A stretch of DNA of 64,000 bases from Arion vulgaris (GCA_020796225.1 CM036758.1:30173647-30237646); one strand, 5' to 3'; numbered from the stretch's first letter, positions 24,001-31,510 are shown. Notes: a model not told the origin generated them from the letters alone. Numbers and translations: made by a program.

Positions 24001-26262
24001 TTTTTTGAAGCATATTCATCGAGTCTGATATGATAATCATGTGGGTTACCTGTTGCTCAGCAACCCACTAGAGAGCCCTGGAGACAGCAGTGATCTCCAT
24101 ATTCATGCTTGATGTTGATATGCATGGATCATATATCTGCATATAGGTTTCTTTGTTTGCTCCTACTTTTATTTCTATGCAAATAGTTCTTTCTCATGTA
24201 ACTAGTGTCTAAGATATTATTAACAGTCTTATAGTCAAAAGTTCTTTCTCATGTAACTAGTGTCTAAGATATTATTAACAGTCTTATAGTCAAAAGTTCT
24301 TTCTCATGTAACTAGTGTCCAAGGTATTATTAACAGTCTTATAGTCAAAGTTCTTTTCATGTAACTAGTGTCCAAGATATTATTAACAGTCTTATAGTCA
24401 AAAGTTCTTTCTCATGTAACTAGTGTCTAAGGTATTATTAACAGTCTTATAGTCAAAAGTTCTTTCTCATGTAACTAGTGTCTAAGGTATTATTAACAGT
24501 CTTATAGTCAAAAGTTCTTTCTCATGTAACTAGTGTCTAAGGGTATTATTATTGATCTTATAGTCAAAGTTCTTTCTCATGTAACTAGTGTCTAGGTATT
24601 ATACAGTCTTAGGGTCAAAGAAATCCCACTCCATGTTTTGCCTGATAGTTTTTAATCTATTTCATATTACACCTGTACATAGTCTATATGCACTCTTTTC
24701 ATCCCCTTTCCTTTCATTCTGAATTCTGCCAAACAGTATCTTCACTTGATGTTTTTCCATATGTTCTATCATCTCCTTTACTTTGTTGTACAAGCCACAT
24801 ATATTTGATGGTCCTATTCTATTCTGCTCTTGATTGGTGATCTTTGTATGGCCAGTCACCCGAGTGGTTACCGGCCCAAATTTGGGGTGTAAAGAATAGA
24901 ACCACTGTTACCTGCCACGCATGTCGTAAGAGGCGACTAAGGAGGTTTGGCTGAAATCAGATGCACATGTCCGCTAGGGAATGCTAACCTGAAACAAATG
25001 CTTGCAGAAAATGGATGTACCAGGTCATAAGGTGCATAACATGGTTCCATGACCCCTCACAATGAGGAATGGGATAACGGATTCTACGGTCGCTAATCTG
25101 CCTTGGAGATATAGCCAGGCAGTAAGAATGTCAGACCTACCATCACGAGGGTGGCCAAAACTTACTGCGGGAGAGGTTGGAACAAACGGGTAAGCAGAAA
25201 TCATAGGAATTATATCCTACAGAACTGCCCCCAGTGTGCAGACTTGAGAAGAAAGAGGTGGCCCACTTACACTAGCGTCCAAGACAAACTGTATGGCATG
25301 GCTGATAATCTGAGGCAGACGGCTGCCTTTATTAAAGAATCCGAAATCCCAATCTAGTGAGAATGCAGAAGAAGAAGTATATCCAGTTAGATCTTCTGTT
25401 GACTTGCGGGGCCCATCGTATATTCATTTTTAACTACACATCTCCTTAAAGAATCAGAAATTGATCGCACTTCTCAGAACTTATCACACATCGCTGACGA
25501 GTGTTGCCACATGCTGTCATCTTGACTCAGGCCAATCTAAGGTCAAGCTGAGGAATACACCTCTCTCTCTCTCTCTCTCTCTGCCTTCTTAACCTGGATT
25601 GGGCAAAGGCCCTCAACCAACTCATGCAAAGTCTTCCTATTCCTTTCTATCTCCTGCAGCTCCCTCCAGCTCTTCTTTCTATTGTTGATCTCTGCCTCCA
25701 AATCTCATCTCCATGTATTTCTAGCAATCCCTGTCGCTGCGGGTTCCAGAAAAGGATCCTTCTTGTTATATTCTCCTCTGGTTTTCTCCAAGTGTGTCCT
25801 ATTCAGCACCAGCATCTTTTTTTAAACCCGTTGGTTCACTGGAAATGCTTTTTAAATTGAATAACTGCTTTTATCATGTGAACATTGCTAGTGAGCATTT
25901 GATAAACAGATGGCAATATTTCTCATCTACAGACACGACATATGTTTAATAGAGAAACTTTTATAAAGATGAAGAAATCTGCAATCTTGATTAACACTGG
26001 CCGTGGCGGAGTGATTGACCATGATGCTTTGGTGGAAGCACTGAGAAATGGAGATATTACAGCAGCTGGTTTAGATGTAACTGAACCAGAACCACTGCCT
26101 AAGGATCATCCATTGGTTTTCATGGACAACTGTGTGATCCTGCCGCATATGGGAAGTAATACATGGGATTCTCGTAATGCAATGGCTTCTATTGCTGCTC
26201 GTAATTGCATTGCAGCTGTAAATAATCAGACACCAGAAGGAATTGTCACAACATTGTATTAA
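5842..26262 (+). CDS. GRHPR: Glyoxylate/hydroxypyruvate reductase, six coding exons
   Basis: The enzyme reduces glyoxylate to glycolate and hydroxypyruvate to D-glycerate with NAD(P)H, in the cytosol of animal cells, and so keeps glyoxylate low. Six exons join in frame (205+83+88+176+99+330 nt) to 326 residues plus stop; the human protein has 328. Start ATG 5842 has A at -3, and an in-frame TGA (5827-5829) just upstream fixes it. The N-terminus has YVTRRIP. The dinucleotide-binding loop GLGRIG is at residues 157-162. The catalytic residues of the D-2-hydroxyacid dehydrogenase family appear as Arg241 (in NTGRGGV), Glu270 (in EPEPLP) and His289 (in LPHMGS). The Arg-Glu spacing of 29 is usual for the family. 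No frameshift or stop is seen, all introns are GT..AG, and no C-terminal SKL-type peroxisomal signal is present. It is probably functional. Confidence 0.95.
6316..6545 (+). mobile_element. LINE-D 3' tail fragment
   Basis: It matches 20354-20683: the AAGAATGCATCCAAACT-like start, the RKARG(R/I)P region, and the 3' terminal unit GCAACAACCCGGTAGCAGTG. It ends in an AAAAGAAAAAGAAG tail. Only one copy of the 32-bp terminal unit is present, against four at 20540-20672. Confidence 0.8.
6546..6965 (+). mobile_element. LINE-B 3' fragment with C2H2 finger
   Basis: Frames encode [12 protein letters not shown], then the basic tail and a Cys-X2-Cys-X12-His-X3-His finger (CPTC...HLRTH, from about 6825). 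It abuts the LINE-D tail directly, so the two insertions are adjacent. Several stops are present. Confidence 0.8.
6972..7226 (+). mobile_element. SINE-B copy
   Basis: This is a diverged full-length copy. The core reads CATGTCGTAATAGGTGACT and the tail CATTCAAGAAGAGG. It is in the same orientation as the gene. Confidence 0.8.
7467..7549 (+). CDS. GRHPR: GRHPR coding exon 2
   Basis: Encodes residues 69-96 ([17 protein letters not shown]...). TMSVG matches the conserved substrate-site loop of the family. It enters at phase 1 and leaves at phase 0; the donor is ATG|GTGAGC. Confidence 0.93.
7951..8205 (+). mobile_element. Mariner-type MITE, 255 bp, TA target site
   Basis: Terminal inverted repeats CAGGGTGTTCAAGATAA and TTATCTTGAACACCCTG lie inside a TA duplication (7949-7950 and 8206-8207), as in Tc1/mariner elements. 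A second copy in the opposite orientation is at 28323-28581. It is too short to encode a transposase, so it is non-autonomous. Confidence 0.9.
8320..8720 (+). mobile_element. LINE-R fragment, RNase H C-terminus
   Basis: The frame encodes [12 protein letters not shown], a stop, then ADRLAGKA, then [12 protein letters not shown]. The same order occurs at 5060-5200. It is a broken piece without the N-terminal half of the domain. Confidence 0.75.
8975..9182 (-). mobile_element. tRNA-derived SINE (SINE-V)
   Basis: On the minus strand an A box TAGCTTAAGCG fits the pol III consensus exactly, and GGTTCTAACTC downstream is B-box-like. The body shares a CAGAAAGCAATAGCAAACTACTGAACG segment (with small changes) with the SINE at 59673-59912. 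I infer a tRNA-headed SINE rather than a tRNA gene, because no acceptor stem is formed and the body is repeated. Confidence 0.75.
9380..9562 (+). mobile_element. tRNA-like-headed SINE (SINE-III)
   Basis: The head reads TCTCTGTGGCATGGAGGTTAG and the body GAGATCGAGTTCCTAGTCCTA, then CACGTAAAAGAA. Related copies are at 31800-31985 (+) and 45330-45530 (-). The B-box region is degenerate. Confidence 0.7.
10080..10470 (-). mobile_element. LINE-G 3' fragment
   Basis: The minus strand encodes [21 protein letters not shown] followed by a region rich in stops. This resembles the thumb/connection region C-terminal to the reverse transcriptase of RTE-like LINEs. Parallel copies are at 11850-12240 and 38745-39225. 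Confidence 0.7.
11108..11195 (+). CDS. GRHPR: GRHPR coding exon 3
   Basis: Encodes residues 97-125 and one base of codon 126: [21 protein letters not shown]. The TPGV...AEL pattern is conserved in the family. Phase 0 in, phase 1 out; the donor is GAAG|GTTAGA. Confidence 0.93.
11624..11788 (+). mobile_element. hAT-type MITE, 165 bp, perfect 8-bp TSD
   Basis: Terminal inverted repeats CAGTGGCGGCTCGT and ACGAGCCGCCACTG bound the element. The 8-bp flank CTTCTAAG occurs at 11616-11623 and again at 11789-11796, the length that hAT transposases make. Relatives are at 3290-3416 and 45009-45173 (reverse). Confidence 0.93.
11850..12240 (-). mobile_element. LINE-G 3' fragment
   Basis: This is a second copy of the 10080-10470 tail, only 1.4 kb away and in the same orientation. 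It shares the CACAGC(A/G)TCAG start and the TAATTTGTTGTTTCTTGATGA segment. It is strongly degraded. Confidence 0.7.
12488..13991. mobile_element. Foldback mariner-like element in GRHPR intron 3
   Basis: Two arms (about 12488-13062 and 13345-13991) are inverted, diverged copies of each other around a 285-bp spacer. The outer ends share a GGYRCATTTTTYCAAGT-type terminal repeat next to TA (12486-12487 and 13992-13993). The left arm on the minus strand encodes a degraded [13 protein letters not shown], the block holding the last Asp of mariner transposase (DYHLF). The right arm on the plus strand encodes the matching C-terminal region ([12 protein letters not shown]). Neither arm has an intact ORF. 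Confidence 0.75.
14062..14237 (+). CDS. GRHPR: GRHPR coding exon 4
   Basis: Encodes residues 126-184, including W.EWKPMW and the Rossmann glycine loop GLGRIG (157-162), followed by ARRLKPFGF. Enters at phase 1, leaves at phase 0. The donor is GAG|GTTAGT. Confidence 0.94.
14500..15214 (+). mobile_element. LINE-R fragment, RNase H domain
   Basis: The frames give a Y-TDGS-like start (about 14535), SSLTMDIM, and [21 protein letters not shown] near 14825. This is the order of an RNase H domain. Stops and shifts are frequent. It is followed directly by a second piece of the same family. Confidence 0.65.
15215..15680 (+). mobile_element. LINE-R fragment, second tandem copy
   Basis: It repeats the final part of the previous fragment: [22 protein letters not shown] near 15340, then [10 protein letters not shown] and a C-terminal region that echoes 14900-15190. 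The two look like a segmental duplication of one LINE tail. Confidence 0.6.
15824..15835. repeat. TSD of LINE-D, left copy
   Basis: GTCCATGTAATG at 15824-15835 recurs exactly at 20684-20695, on the other side of LINE-D. Confidence 0.85.
16477..17100 (+). mobile_element. 5'-truncated LINE nested in LINE-D (endonuclease region)
   Basis: A 624-bp tail of another [40 protein letters not shown], then [22 protein letters not shown] and a (GA)n end. ATTAGTAAAGTCA flanks it at 16464-16476 and 17101-17113, a perfect 13-bp TSD. Across it the host endonuclease reading continues. Confidence 0.9.
17857..18173 (+). mobile_element. tRNA-like SINE nested in LINE-D
   Basis: This 317-bp insert has a B box GGTTCGAACCT (near 17920), a degenerate A-box region before it, and an A-rich end. 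AGAATCTTGGGC flanks it at 17845-17856 and 18174-18185, a perfect 12-bp TSD. I see no second copy in the window. Confidence 0.9.
18379..19030 (+). mobile_element. 5'-truncated LINE nested in LINE-D (before RT)
   Basis: A 652-bp tail: [19 protein letters not shown], then [19 protein letters not shown], ending in a CTAAACTAAACTAA tract. AACTGTTAAAC flanks it at 18368-18378 and 19031-19041, an 11-bp TSD. It resembles the 16477-17100 insert but is a different, diverged family member. The host frame continues across it. Confidence 0.88.
20538..20672 (+). repeat. 32-bp 3'-terminal tandem repeat of LINE-D, about 4 copies
   Basis: Units of the form GACACTGGGCAACAACCCGG plus TAGCAGTGTGAC repeat at the very 3' end, just before the GAA tail. 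Copies of the same LINE tail at 6500-6540 and 41521-41600 carry one unit only, so the number varies between insertions. Confidence 0.85.
20775..20870 (-). mobile_element. Short LINE 3' tip
   Basis: On the minus strand it ends in GGCACCTGATGATGA, like the 3' end of LINE-A at 2803-2820. It is only about 95 bp of a LINE tail. Confidence 0.5.
21130..21228 (+). CDS. GRHPR: GRHPR coding exon 5
   Basis: Encodes residues 185-217 ([19 protein letters not shown]...CNLTPQ). It corresponds to the segment after the Rossmann loop and ends at the conserved LTP motif. Phase 0 on both sides; the donor is CAG|GTAATA. Confidence 0.93.
21560..22625 (-). mobile_element. LINE-C reverse transcriptase fragment
   Basis: The minus strand, in several frames, encodes [12 protein letters not shown] (near 22550), then a DLEDANNNV motif-A-like segment (near 22070) and [15 protein letters not shown] (near 21910, RT motif B region). 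The family is that of 53510-54960 and 60535-61960. A 100-bp segment is duplicated at its 3' side. Confidence 0.75.
21705..21905. repeat. Tandem duplication, about 105-bp unit, in LINE-C
   Basis: The block ATTGACATAAAACATTGTCC...GAACAAGATCGGT occurs at about 21709-21789 and 21815-21905, almost identical. The duplication postdates the LINE insertion. Confidence 0.85.
22880..23095 (-). mobile_element. LINE endonuclease fragment
   Basis: The minus strand encodes [17 protein letters not shown] followed by DARVI. This matches the S/K-Q-ID-Y-I block near the end of the APE-type endonuclease domain in LINEs. The first part of the domain may be on the other side of the 31-bp array. Confidence 0.65.
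23127..23366. repeat. 31-bp minisatellite, about 8 copies
   Basis: Units read AATAAGACAATCATGTTGTG plus TACACATCTCT, with indels in the left copies and near identity on the right. The array sits within intron 5, beside a LINE endonuclease fragment. Confidence 0.95.
23735..24130 (-). mobile_element. LINE-R fragment, RNase H domain
   Basis: Minus-strand frames encode MNMEITAVS, then [13 protein letters not shown], then [19 protein letters not shown]. That is the normal order of the RNase H domain (Glu, Asp, then the His/Asn region). Stops and shifts break it. Confidence 0.75.
24185..24625. repeat. 55-bp minisatellite, 8 copies
   Basis: Units start GTTCTTTCTCATGTAACTAG and end CAGTCTTATAGTCAAAA. 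The first copies are nearly identical and the last degenerate. It lies between two minus-strand LINE pieces in intron 5. Confidence 0.95.
24660..24845 (-). mobile_element. LINE endonuclease N-terminal fragment
   Basis: The minus strand encodes [19 protein letters not shown] then KGDEKS. This resembles the start of a LINE endonuclease (N.RGL.NK..E....M......DIL). Only about 60 residues remain. Confidence 0.6.
24853..24985 (+). mobile_element. SINE-A copy, 3'-truncated
   Basis: It reads CACCCGAGTGGTTACCGGCC, then the GCATGTCGTAAGAGGCGACT core, then GGCTGAAATCAGATGCACATG, and stops there. The usual GAA-tailed third is missing. Confidence 0.8.
25100..25378 (+). mobile_element. LINE-C 3' tail fragment
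   Basis: The frame encodes [20 protein letters not shown], then [18 protein letters not shown], then stops and a GCAGAAGAAGAAG tail. Related tails are at 59988-60228, 60297-60530 and 61332-61567. Confidence 0.75.
25560..25855 (-). mobile_element. LINE-H 3' fragment with (CT)n
   Basis: A (CT)n run at 25561-25582 is followed by sequence whose minus strand encodes the [24 protein letters not shown] tail also inserted at 1869-2050. It ends about 75 bp before GRHPR exon 6. Confidence 0.7.
25933..26262 (+). CDS. GRHPR: GRHPR coding exon 6 (terminal)
   Basis: Encodes residues 218-326 and the TAA stop. It carries all three catalytic residues: Arg241 in NTGRGGV, Glu270 in EPEPLP and His289 in LPHMGS. 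The protein ends in TTLY, without a PTS1-type tripeptide. Confidence 0.95.
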   Translation, partial: TRHMFNRETFIKMKKSAILINTGRGGVIDHDALVEALRNGDITAAGLDVTEPEPLPKDHPLVFMDNCVILPHMGSNTWDSRNAMASIAARNCIAAVNNQTPEGIVTTLY

Positions 26263-26264
26263 AC

Positions 26265-26270
26265 AATAAA
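26265..26270 (+). promoter_or_regulatory. GRHPR: Poly(A) signal candidate of GRHPR
   Basis: AATAAA lies three bases after the stop codon. A second AATAAA at 26460-26465 would give a 3' UTR of about 200 nt and is the more usual distance. Which one is used cannot be told. Confidence 0.55.
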
Positions 26271-26499
26271 TATGAAATCAGTATTCCAATCTTTGATCAT
26301 GCAATACAGTCTGTTATATAGATCATATTAATATCTATGTTATAGTCATTTATTATTGTGGGTGCTTTCTTCTGTTTAGTTATATTGTAGCACACAGACT
26401 AAACTCTTTCCACACAGAGTTATTTCCTCAATTTTCAAACAGTTAATTCAAGGGAAGTAAATAAAAGCAATCCAACCCAACTAGTCGTCAATAAATAAA

Positions 26500-26900
26500 C
26501 ATATATATATATTATTATATACTAAATTGAAGAAAACTGGACAACCAATAGAATAACAAGGTTGAAAAGTAGTATAAGAAAACAGTAGAAGTAAAACTAG
26601 AAAGACTTCTTTTAATGGAAGCAACTCTATGGCGCAGTGTGTGCTAATGGGCGAACGAACTTCCATCGTGGTGCAGTGTGCGGTCAAAAGCGTGGAAAGA
26701 GTTAATAAACTTGCTGAATCTTATTTTGTATAAAACTAGCAACAATCCCACGTTTCAGTCATAGATCTGTCTCAAGGAGACACATAGACAGAATAAATAC
26801 TAAATAACCTAAAACATAGACCTCAATAAGAAGGATGACTGGAGATTTGATACGTGAGTAATATTCACCTCAGCCATGGCAGCTCGTTTAATTTCCAGTG
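26500..26900. other. No recognisable feature
   Basis: AT-rich sequence with a short (TA)n at 26505-26515. No gene or repeat family is seen. Around 26735-26765 it is similar, in inverted orientation, to 27178-27215 across the SINE-B copy. Confidence 0.5.
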
Positions 26901-26902
26901 CC

Positions 26903-27165
26903 CGCCCGTGTAGTGCCGGGGCCCACAAGGGAAGCAAAGAATAGTACCACTGCTGCCTACAAGGCATGATGTAAGAGGCGACTGAGATAGGGGCCTAAAG
27001 AAGCTACCCTAGTATATAAAAAAAACATAGCAGAAATTGTATGTTCTCTCCTATTGTAGGTGCATAACTAGTACGGCGTACAATCGCTCTTAGGCTCAGA
27101 TCACATACAGATCATACAGGGTGGTTGTCACGTGTTTGATATCGAGCATTCGAAGAAGAAGAATG
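26903..27165 (+). mobile_element. SINE-B copy, full length
   Basis: It runs from CGCCCGTGTAGTGCCGGGGC through GCATGATGTAAGAGGCGACT to GAGCATTCGAAGAAGAAGAA. One of the best preserved copies. Confidence 0.88.
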
Positions 27166-27800
27166 GCCAACGTAAAGATTTATGATTGAAATGTGGGATT
27201 GGTGTTAGTTTTATATTTAATTAAAATTTGTTGCTTACTTATGTGATACTATACACACATGCCTTTGTCCTTAAGTACCAATTTACTTAGTATCACTGCA
27301 GCCTACCCATGGTTGTCTCCAGATCTGGTCAGATTTGTAGATTTCCATACATCGCTGTATTTTATTTTGCAAATATTGTGCGGCAGGTAATTTTAAATAT
27401 GATTACTTGACTTGTCATAAATCTAGCAAAGCATAGACTCTGCAAAAATGATGTAGAATAGGATTTCCATCCCACAATAGGTAGAAAAATAGAAGTTAGA
27501 AAAAGAACTTATATCTAGAGAGGGTAATGTGAACTTGTATGAAGAGATGGAAATGAATATATCTGTACCACCCCATTTACTGAGGATCATACCACGTCAC
27601 CAATTCCCTTCATACCACACTTGAGTGTTTTTCTTGACACCAAGTTTGTGACAAAAATGTCATACAAAAAACATTGTTACTGTGCCTTTACAGTAGGTTC
27701 TATCATTAGGAAACACAGCAGTACATTATGGTACTACTTTTCTCAGGTATTTTCAATACCATTCTGTCCATTGTGCAACAATAGAGCCAGTACATAGTTT
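27166..27800. other. No recognisable feature
   Basis: AT-rich sequence without long ORFs, repeats or element ends that I can recognise. Confidence 0.5.
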
Positions 27801-28650
27801 GCTCTACAATTATCATCAAATAGTTTGTCCTGAGCGGAGCTTTGCCACCCCAACAGTCCTCCGGAATTTCTCTCTCTGATTGGCCAGATGTCCTGCCTCT
27901 GCAGCCGCCATGTTCAAACCATCAGTTACATCCTGAATCCATCTTCTCTGTGGTTTTCCTCTTCTCTTTGCCGGCATGCCTCCTTCCATGATGGTCTTTT
28001 CCAGCCCTTCATGTCTTTTTATATGTCCAAAATATCTCAATTTTCTCTTTCTTACTTGAAGCATCAGCCAGTTTTCTTAGATTTTGAGTTCTTTCTGATC
28101 AATTTGCTGTCTTCTCTGTCCATGATATATGGAGGACTTTTCTGTAACACATATTCGAAAGCACATATGTTTTTCCACTGCTTTATTAAATGTCCATGCT
28201 TTACACCCATACATTGTCACTGGAAATATGGATGCGTTAGTATTCTGATTTTTGTTTTCTTATCAGTTCCGTTCCATACTGTTTTGAGTTGTTTAATTTG
28301 TTGTAAAGCAATGTCTGTTCTACAGGGTGTTCAAGATAAAAGCAGCCTGTGAATGAAGTTAATCTGGCATATATGTATGAAAATGAGAAGGTTCAGTTAT
28401 GACGTAGTATAGGGCAAGGTTGTGTGATGGTGTGTAATTGTAGTGCAGGAAGGAGAGATGAACAAATGTAACGTAGGACTAGCTAGTCAGAACCAGTTCA
28501 AATAGTAATTAGACAAAACACAATAGGTTAACTGGCAACTTTCGATTTGTCAATGGGGCTGCATTTATCTTGAACACCCTGTACTTTCAATTTTCTTCAT
28601 CCTATTTCCATCTGTTTTTATCAATAAACCAAGATATTCAAAACTAGAAA
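27800..28650 (-). mobile_element. LINE-E 3' part, split by a mariner MITE
   Basis: The minus strand encodes RKRKLRYFGHIKRHEGLEKT, then GGMPAKRRGKPQRRWIQDVTDGLNM and KFRRTVGVAKLRSGQ. A (GAT)n-like end lies at about 27815. Upstream parts carry further RT remnants on both sides of the MITE at 28323-28581. Relatives: 31285-31510, 40940-41400, 56280-56440. Confidence 0.8.
28323..28581 (-). mobile_element. Mariner-type MITE, 259 bp, TA target site
   Basis: It has the same terminal inverted repeats as 7951-8205 and TA on both sides (28321-28322, 28582-28583). Internally it matches the reverse complement of that copy. It interrupts LINE-E, so it is younger than that insertion. Confidence 0.92.
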
Positions 28651-28909
28651 CTGTTGTATTTAGCCAGAGAGTTCAAATTTAAAATTTATGATCACTTGTT
28701 AAGTTCAGCTGAAATTTGTCATTAAATGGGTCAACAATTTCATCAAATGGTGGAAAGATTGTTTAGAAAGAAATTTCTGTCTGTTTATTTCAGTTTTTAC
28801 TATTTCTATTCTGTTTCATTCAAGAAATTTGAACAAAAACGATATATTTAATTGTTGCATGTGCTAATAGATTGAGGGAAAGTGAAAGTAGGTGCTCAGT
28901 CTCACCTAA

Positions 28910-29143
28910 AACCTGCTGCCTTGTAGGTCGGCTGGGGACAGCCAAAGGCTGACGGAGATAACCCAGTAAACCTGGTTAAAACCGGACACATCGTCGAAGG
29001 ATAAGTACTCGATGGCTCCAAATGGTGCTAAAGATGTGACGAAACACACCCATGCAAAGGCTGCATGAATCAGATTTCCTCATGAATAAGAATTTATGGG
29101 AAATCTGGTACATCAGTCTAAGTAGGGATCGCAAAGAAGAAGA
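28910..29143 (+). mobile_element. Unclassified 234-bp SINE-like element with 12-bp TSD
   Basis: AGTCTCACCTAA occurs at 28898-28909 and 29144-29155. The insert starts AACCTGCTGCCTTGTAGGTC and ends in GCAAAGAAGAAG. There is no ORF and no clear A or B box. The GAA tail matches that of SINE-A, SINE-B, LINE-C and LINE-D. No second copy is seen here. Confidence 0.85.
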
Positions 29144-29267
29144 AGTCTCACCTAACAGATATTGAAGGTTCCTGTAGCTCGCTGGTTATACACAACACTC
29201 ATTCACTTGTACAACATGTAATTCCAAGGAAAGGAATTCACCCTAGCAAAGATCTCACTATATCTTC

Positions 29268-29420
29268 TTCTTTGCGTTCATTCTTTACGACCAATTTTAA
29301 TCCCTCTTTGTGATGTGTTTGATCTTTGCCAAGAACGTGTATAGGTTGCATGTTGGTTTGGTAGGCCCCTAAACGCATAGACTTCTACACGTTTAGGACA
29401 TGTGCATCCGATTTCAGCCA
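29268..29420 (-). mobile_element. SINE-A copy, partial
   Basis: The GAA-tailed part is present (TCTTCTTCTTTGCGTTCATT on the plus strand) up to GATTTCAGCCA, where it breaks off before the core. Confidence 0.8.
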
Positions 29421-29429
29421 AATATTTAT

Positions 29430-30660
29430 TTATTATACACTATTTATTCTAGCGTTGATTTCTTCATCAAGAGAAAAGCTATAGATTGTCAAATATAGTA
29501 GCTGCATTATTTATTCGAGCGTTGATTTCTTCATCAAGAGAAAAGCTATAGATTGTCAAATGTAGTAGCTGCACTATTTATTCGAACGTTGATTTCTTCA
29601 TCAAGAGAAAAGCTATAGATTGTCAAATGTAGTAGCTGCACTATTTATTCGAACGTTGATTTCTTCATCAAGAGAAAAGCTATAGATTGTCAAATGTAGT
29701 AGCTGCACTATTTATTCGAGCGTTGATTTCTTCATCAAGAGAAAAGCTATAGATTGTCAAATGTAGTAGCTGCACTATTTATTCGAGCGTTGATTTCTTC
29801 ATCAAGAGAAAAGCTGGCAGTGACTATTCCAAGATAACAAAATTGTTGAACTGATGTTAGATGGTTACCATTTAAGTGATATTTGTTTTTATCAAGAGAA
29901 AAGCCTTACATAACATAATAAAATAACTGTTTTGGAGACACTTATAGTCAGAGAAAATAGGTCGCATGCTCTAGACAAATTATTGATTAGGGATTGCAAG
30001 GTAGTCATGTGCGCAAGTAGGGCATGGTCAGTGAAAAGTAGTTGATTTAGAAGGATTGTCTTAGCTTTTAAAGTGAGCCAAGTTGAAGAATGGACTATCA
30101 GATCTAGATGAAAATATCACCATCCATGAAGGCATACTATAAACGGAAAGCGAAGATGCCAAAGAAAGTGGGGACACGGACACAGTCTTGTTTGACTTCA
30201 CTCTTAACCTCGAAGCTATCAGATGTGATGCCATCGAACTGTATACTGGCTTTCAAGCCCTCATGTAAAGAGATGATCAGTTGGAGCAATTTTGGGACAC
30301 AGTCAATATGTTTCAGTATGTTATAAACTTCTGGTCTGCTGATCGTGTCAAATGCATTTGAGAAATCGACAAAAACAATGAATAATTTCGTTCTCTGCAT
30401 TCTCTTGCATTTTTGAAATGAATATTATGTCAGTTGTTGAACGTCCAACTATGAATCCACATTGTGACTCTGTGAGAACATGCTCTGTCAGTTTCTGTAG
30501 TTGTTTTGAAAGAACTAGTGCAAAGGCCTTGCCGTGACAGTTAAAGGGAGATACCTCAGTAATTGTTAAATTACCACTTGTCTCCTTTATTTTTGTAGAG
30601 TGTTACTATCTTTGCATCCCTCATGTCCCAGGAATTTGTCCTTTCTTAAGTACTGAGTCA
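29430..30660 (-). mobile_element. LINE-F reverse transcriptase fragment
   Basis: On the minus strand: TLYKNKGD-like start (near 30600), TESQCGFIVGRSTTD (near 30440), motif A FVDFSNAFD (near 30360), TLQSLINNLSRACDLF, then YHLNGNHL and FSLDEEINARINSAATTF. It matches the plus-strand copy at 3908-4700. The last segment has expanded into the 67-bp array at 29435-29815. Confidence 0.82.
29435..29815. repeat. 67-bp minisatellite inside LINE-F
   Basis: About 5.7 units, each containing TTTATTCGAGCGTTGATTTC and AGCTATAGATTGTCAAATG. The unit is LINE-F coding sequence (FSLDEEINARINSAATTFDNL) read on the minus strand. Because 67 is not a multiple of 3, the frame is lost at each unit. Confidence 0.92.
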
Positions 30661-30699
30661 AGAAGATTGTAGCACAGATCACTTAACTACATCAAACAA

Positions 30700-31125
30700 A
30701 GTCATTAATACATATAGATCCACACAGATGCACTTAACTACATCAAAGTCCATTAATACGTATAGATCCACACAGATCACTTAACTTCAAACAAAGTCCA
30801 CTAATACGTATAGATTCACGATACACTTAACTACATCAGACAGTCCACTAATACGTATAGATTACACATGCGCTTCTCATCAGACAAAGTCCATTAATAC
30901 GTATGTCAACAATGCAAATAACAATCAAGTCCATTAATACATAATCCACGATACATAACTCATCAAACGTCCACTAATACGTATAGATTCACACAATCCT
31001 TAACTCATCAACAGTCACTAATACTTTTATTCAGATACATTAACTACATCAAACAAAGTCACTAATACGTAAATTCAGATACACTTAACTGCATCAACAG
31101 TCCACTAATCGTATAATTCACTGGG
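30700..31125. repeat. Degenerate minisatellite, about 50-bp unit
   Basis: Repeated TTAATACGTATAGATCCACA and CACTTAACTACATCAAACAA blocks with many deletions. Copy number is about 8 or 9. Units shorten towards the right end. Confidence 0.85.
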
Positions 31126-31284
31126 TTTATGGAATAATGTTCAAACGTACAAAACCTCAACTCAGCAAACAGCGCATAACATTTTGGGCAATACACAACT
31201 CTCAACTGCATTACTCAAACAGCTAGTACATTGATTTCAATATAAACACCCCAAATAACATACACATCGGACCAGACCCAAACA

Positions 31285-31510
31285 AGAATACACTCATCAT
31301 CATCATCAAGTAGCTTGTCCTTCGAACTTGGCCCCATGACAGAGTCTGAAAAAACTCTGTTCTGTGCTAGTTGGCGGCGTCAGCAAGCAGTCATTCTCAG
31401 ATTGTCAATGACATCCGCATATCATCTTCTAGGTCTTCCTCGTTCTGTTCCAGGCACCATTCTTTCAGAAATAATCCACTTGATTATGAAAATCGATGAG
31501 CAGAGGAACA
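31285..31510 (-). mobile_element. LINE-E-like 3' tail
   Basis: The minus strand encodes ERMVPGTERGRPRR, then YADVIDNLRMTACWRRQLAQN and SSKDKLLDDDDE, the last from a (GAT)n tail (read as CATCATCATCATC). Confidence 0.7.

Larger units (their letters stand above)
21229..25932 (+). other. GRHPR: GRHPR intron 5
   Basis: A 4.7-kb intron, CATCTACAG acceptor. It is filled with minus-strand LINE pieces and two minisatellites, listed separately. In 21240-21560 and 23370-23735 I see no recognisable element. Confidence 0.85.

Noticed and set aside
26735..27215. A transposon bounded by short inverted repeats around SINE-B
   Set aside because: The inverted similarity is about 30 bp, imperfect, and without target duplications.
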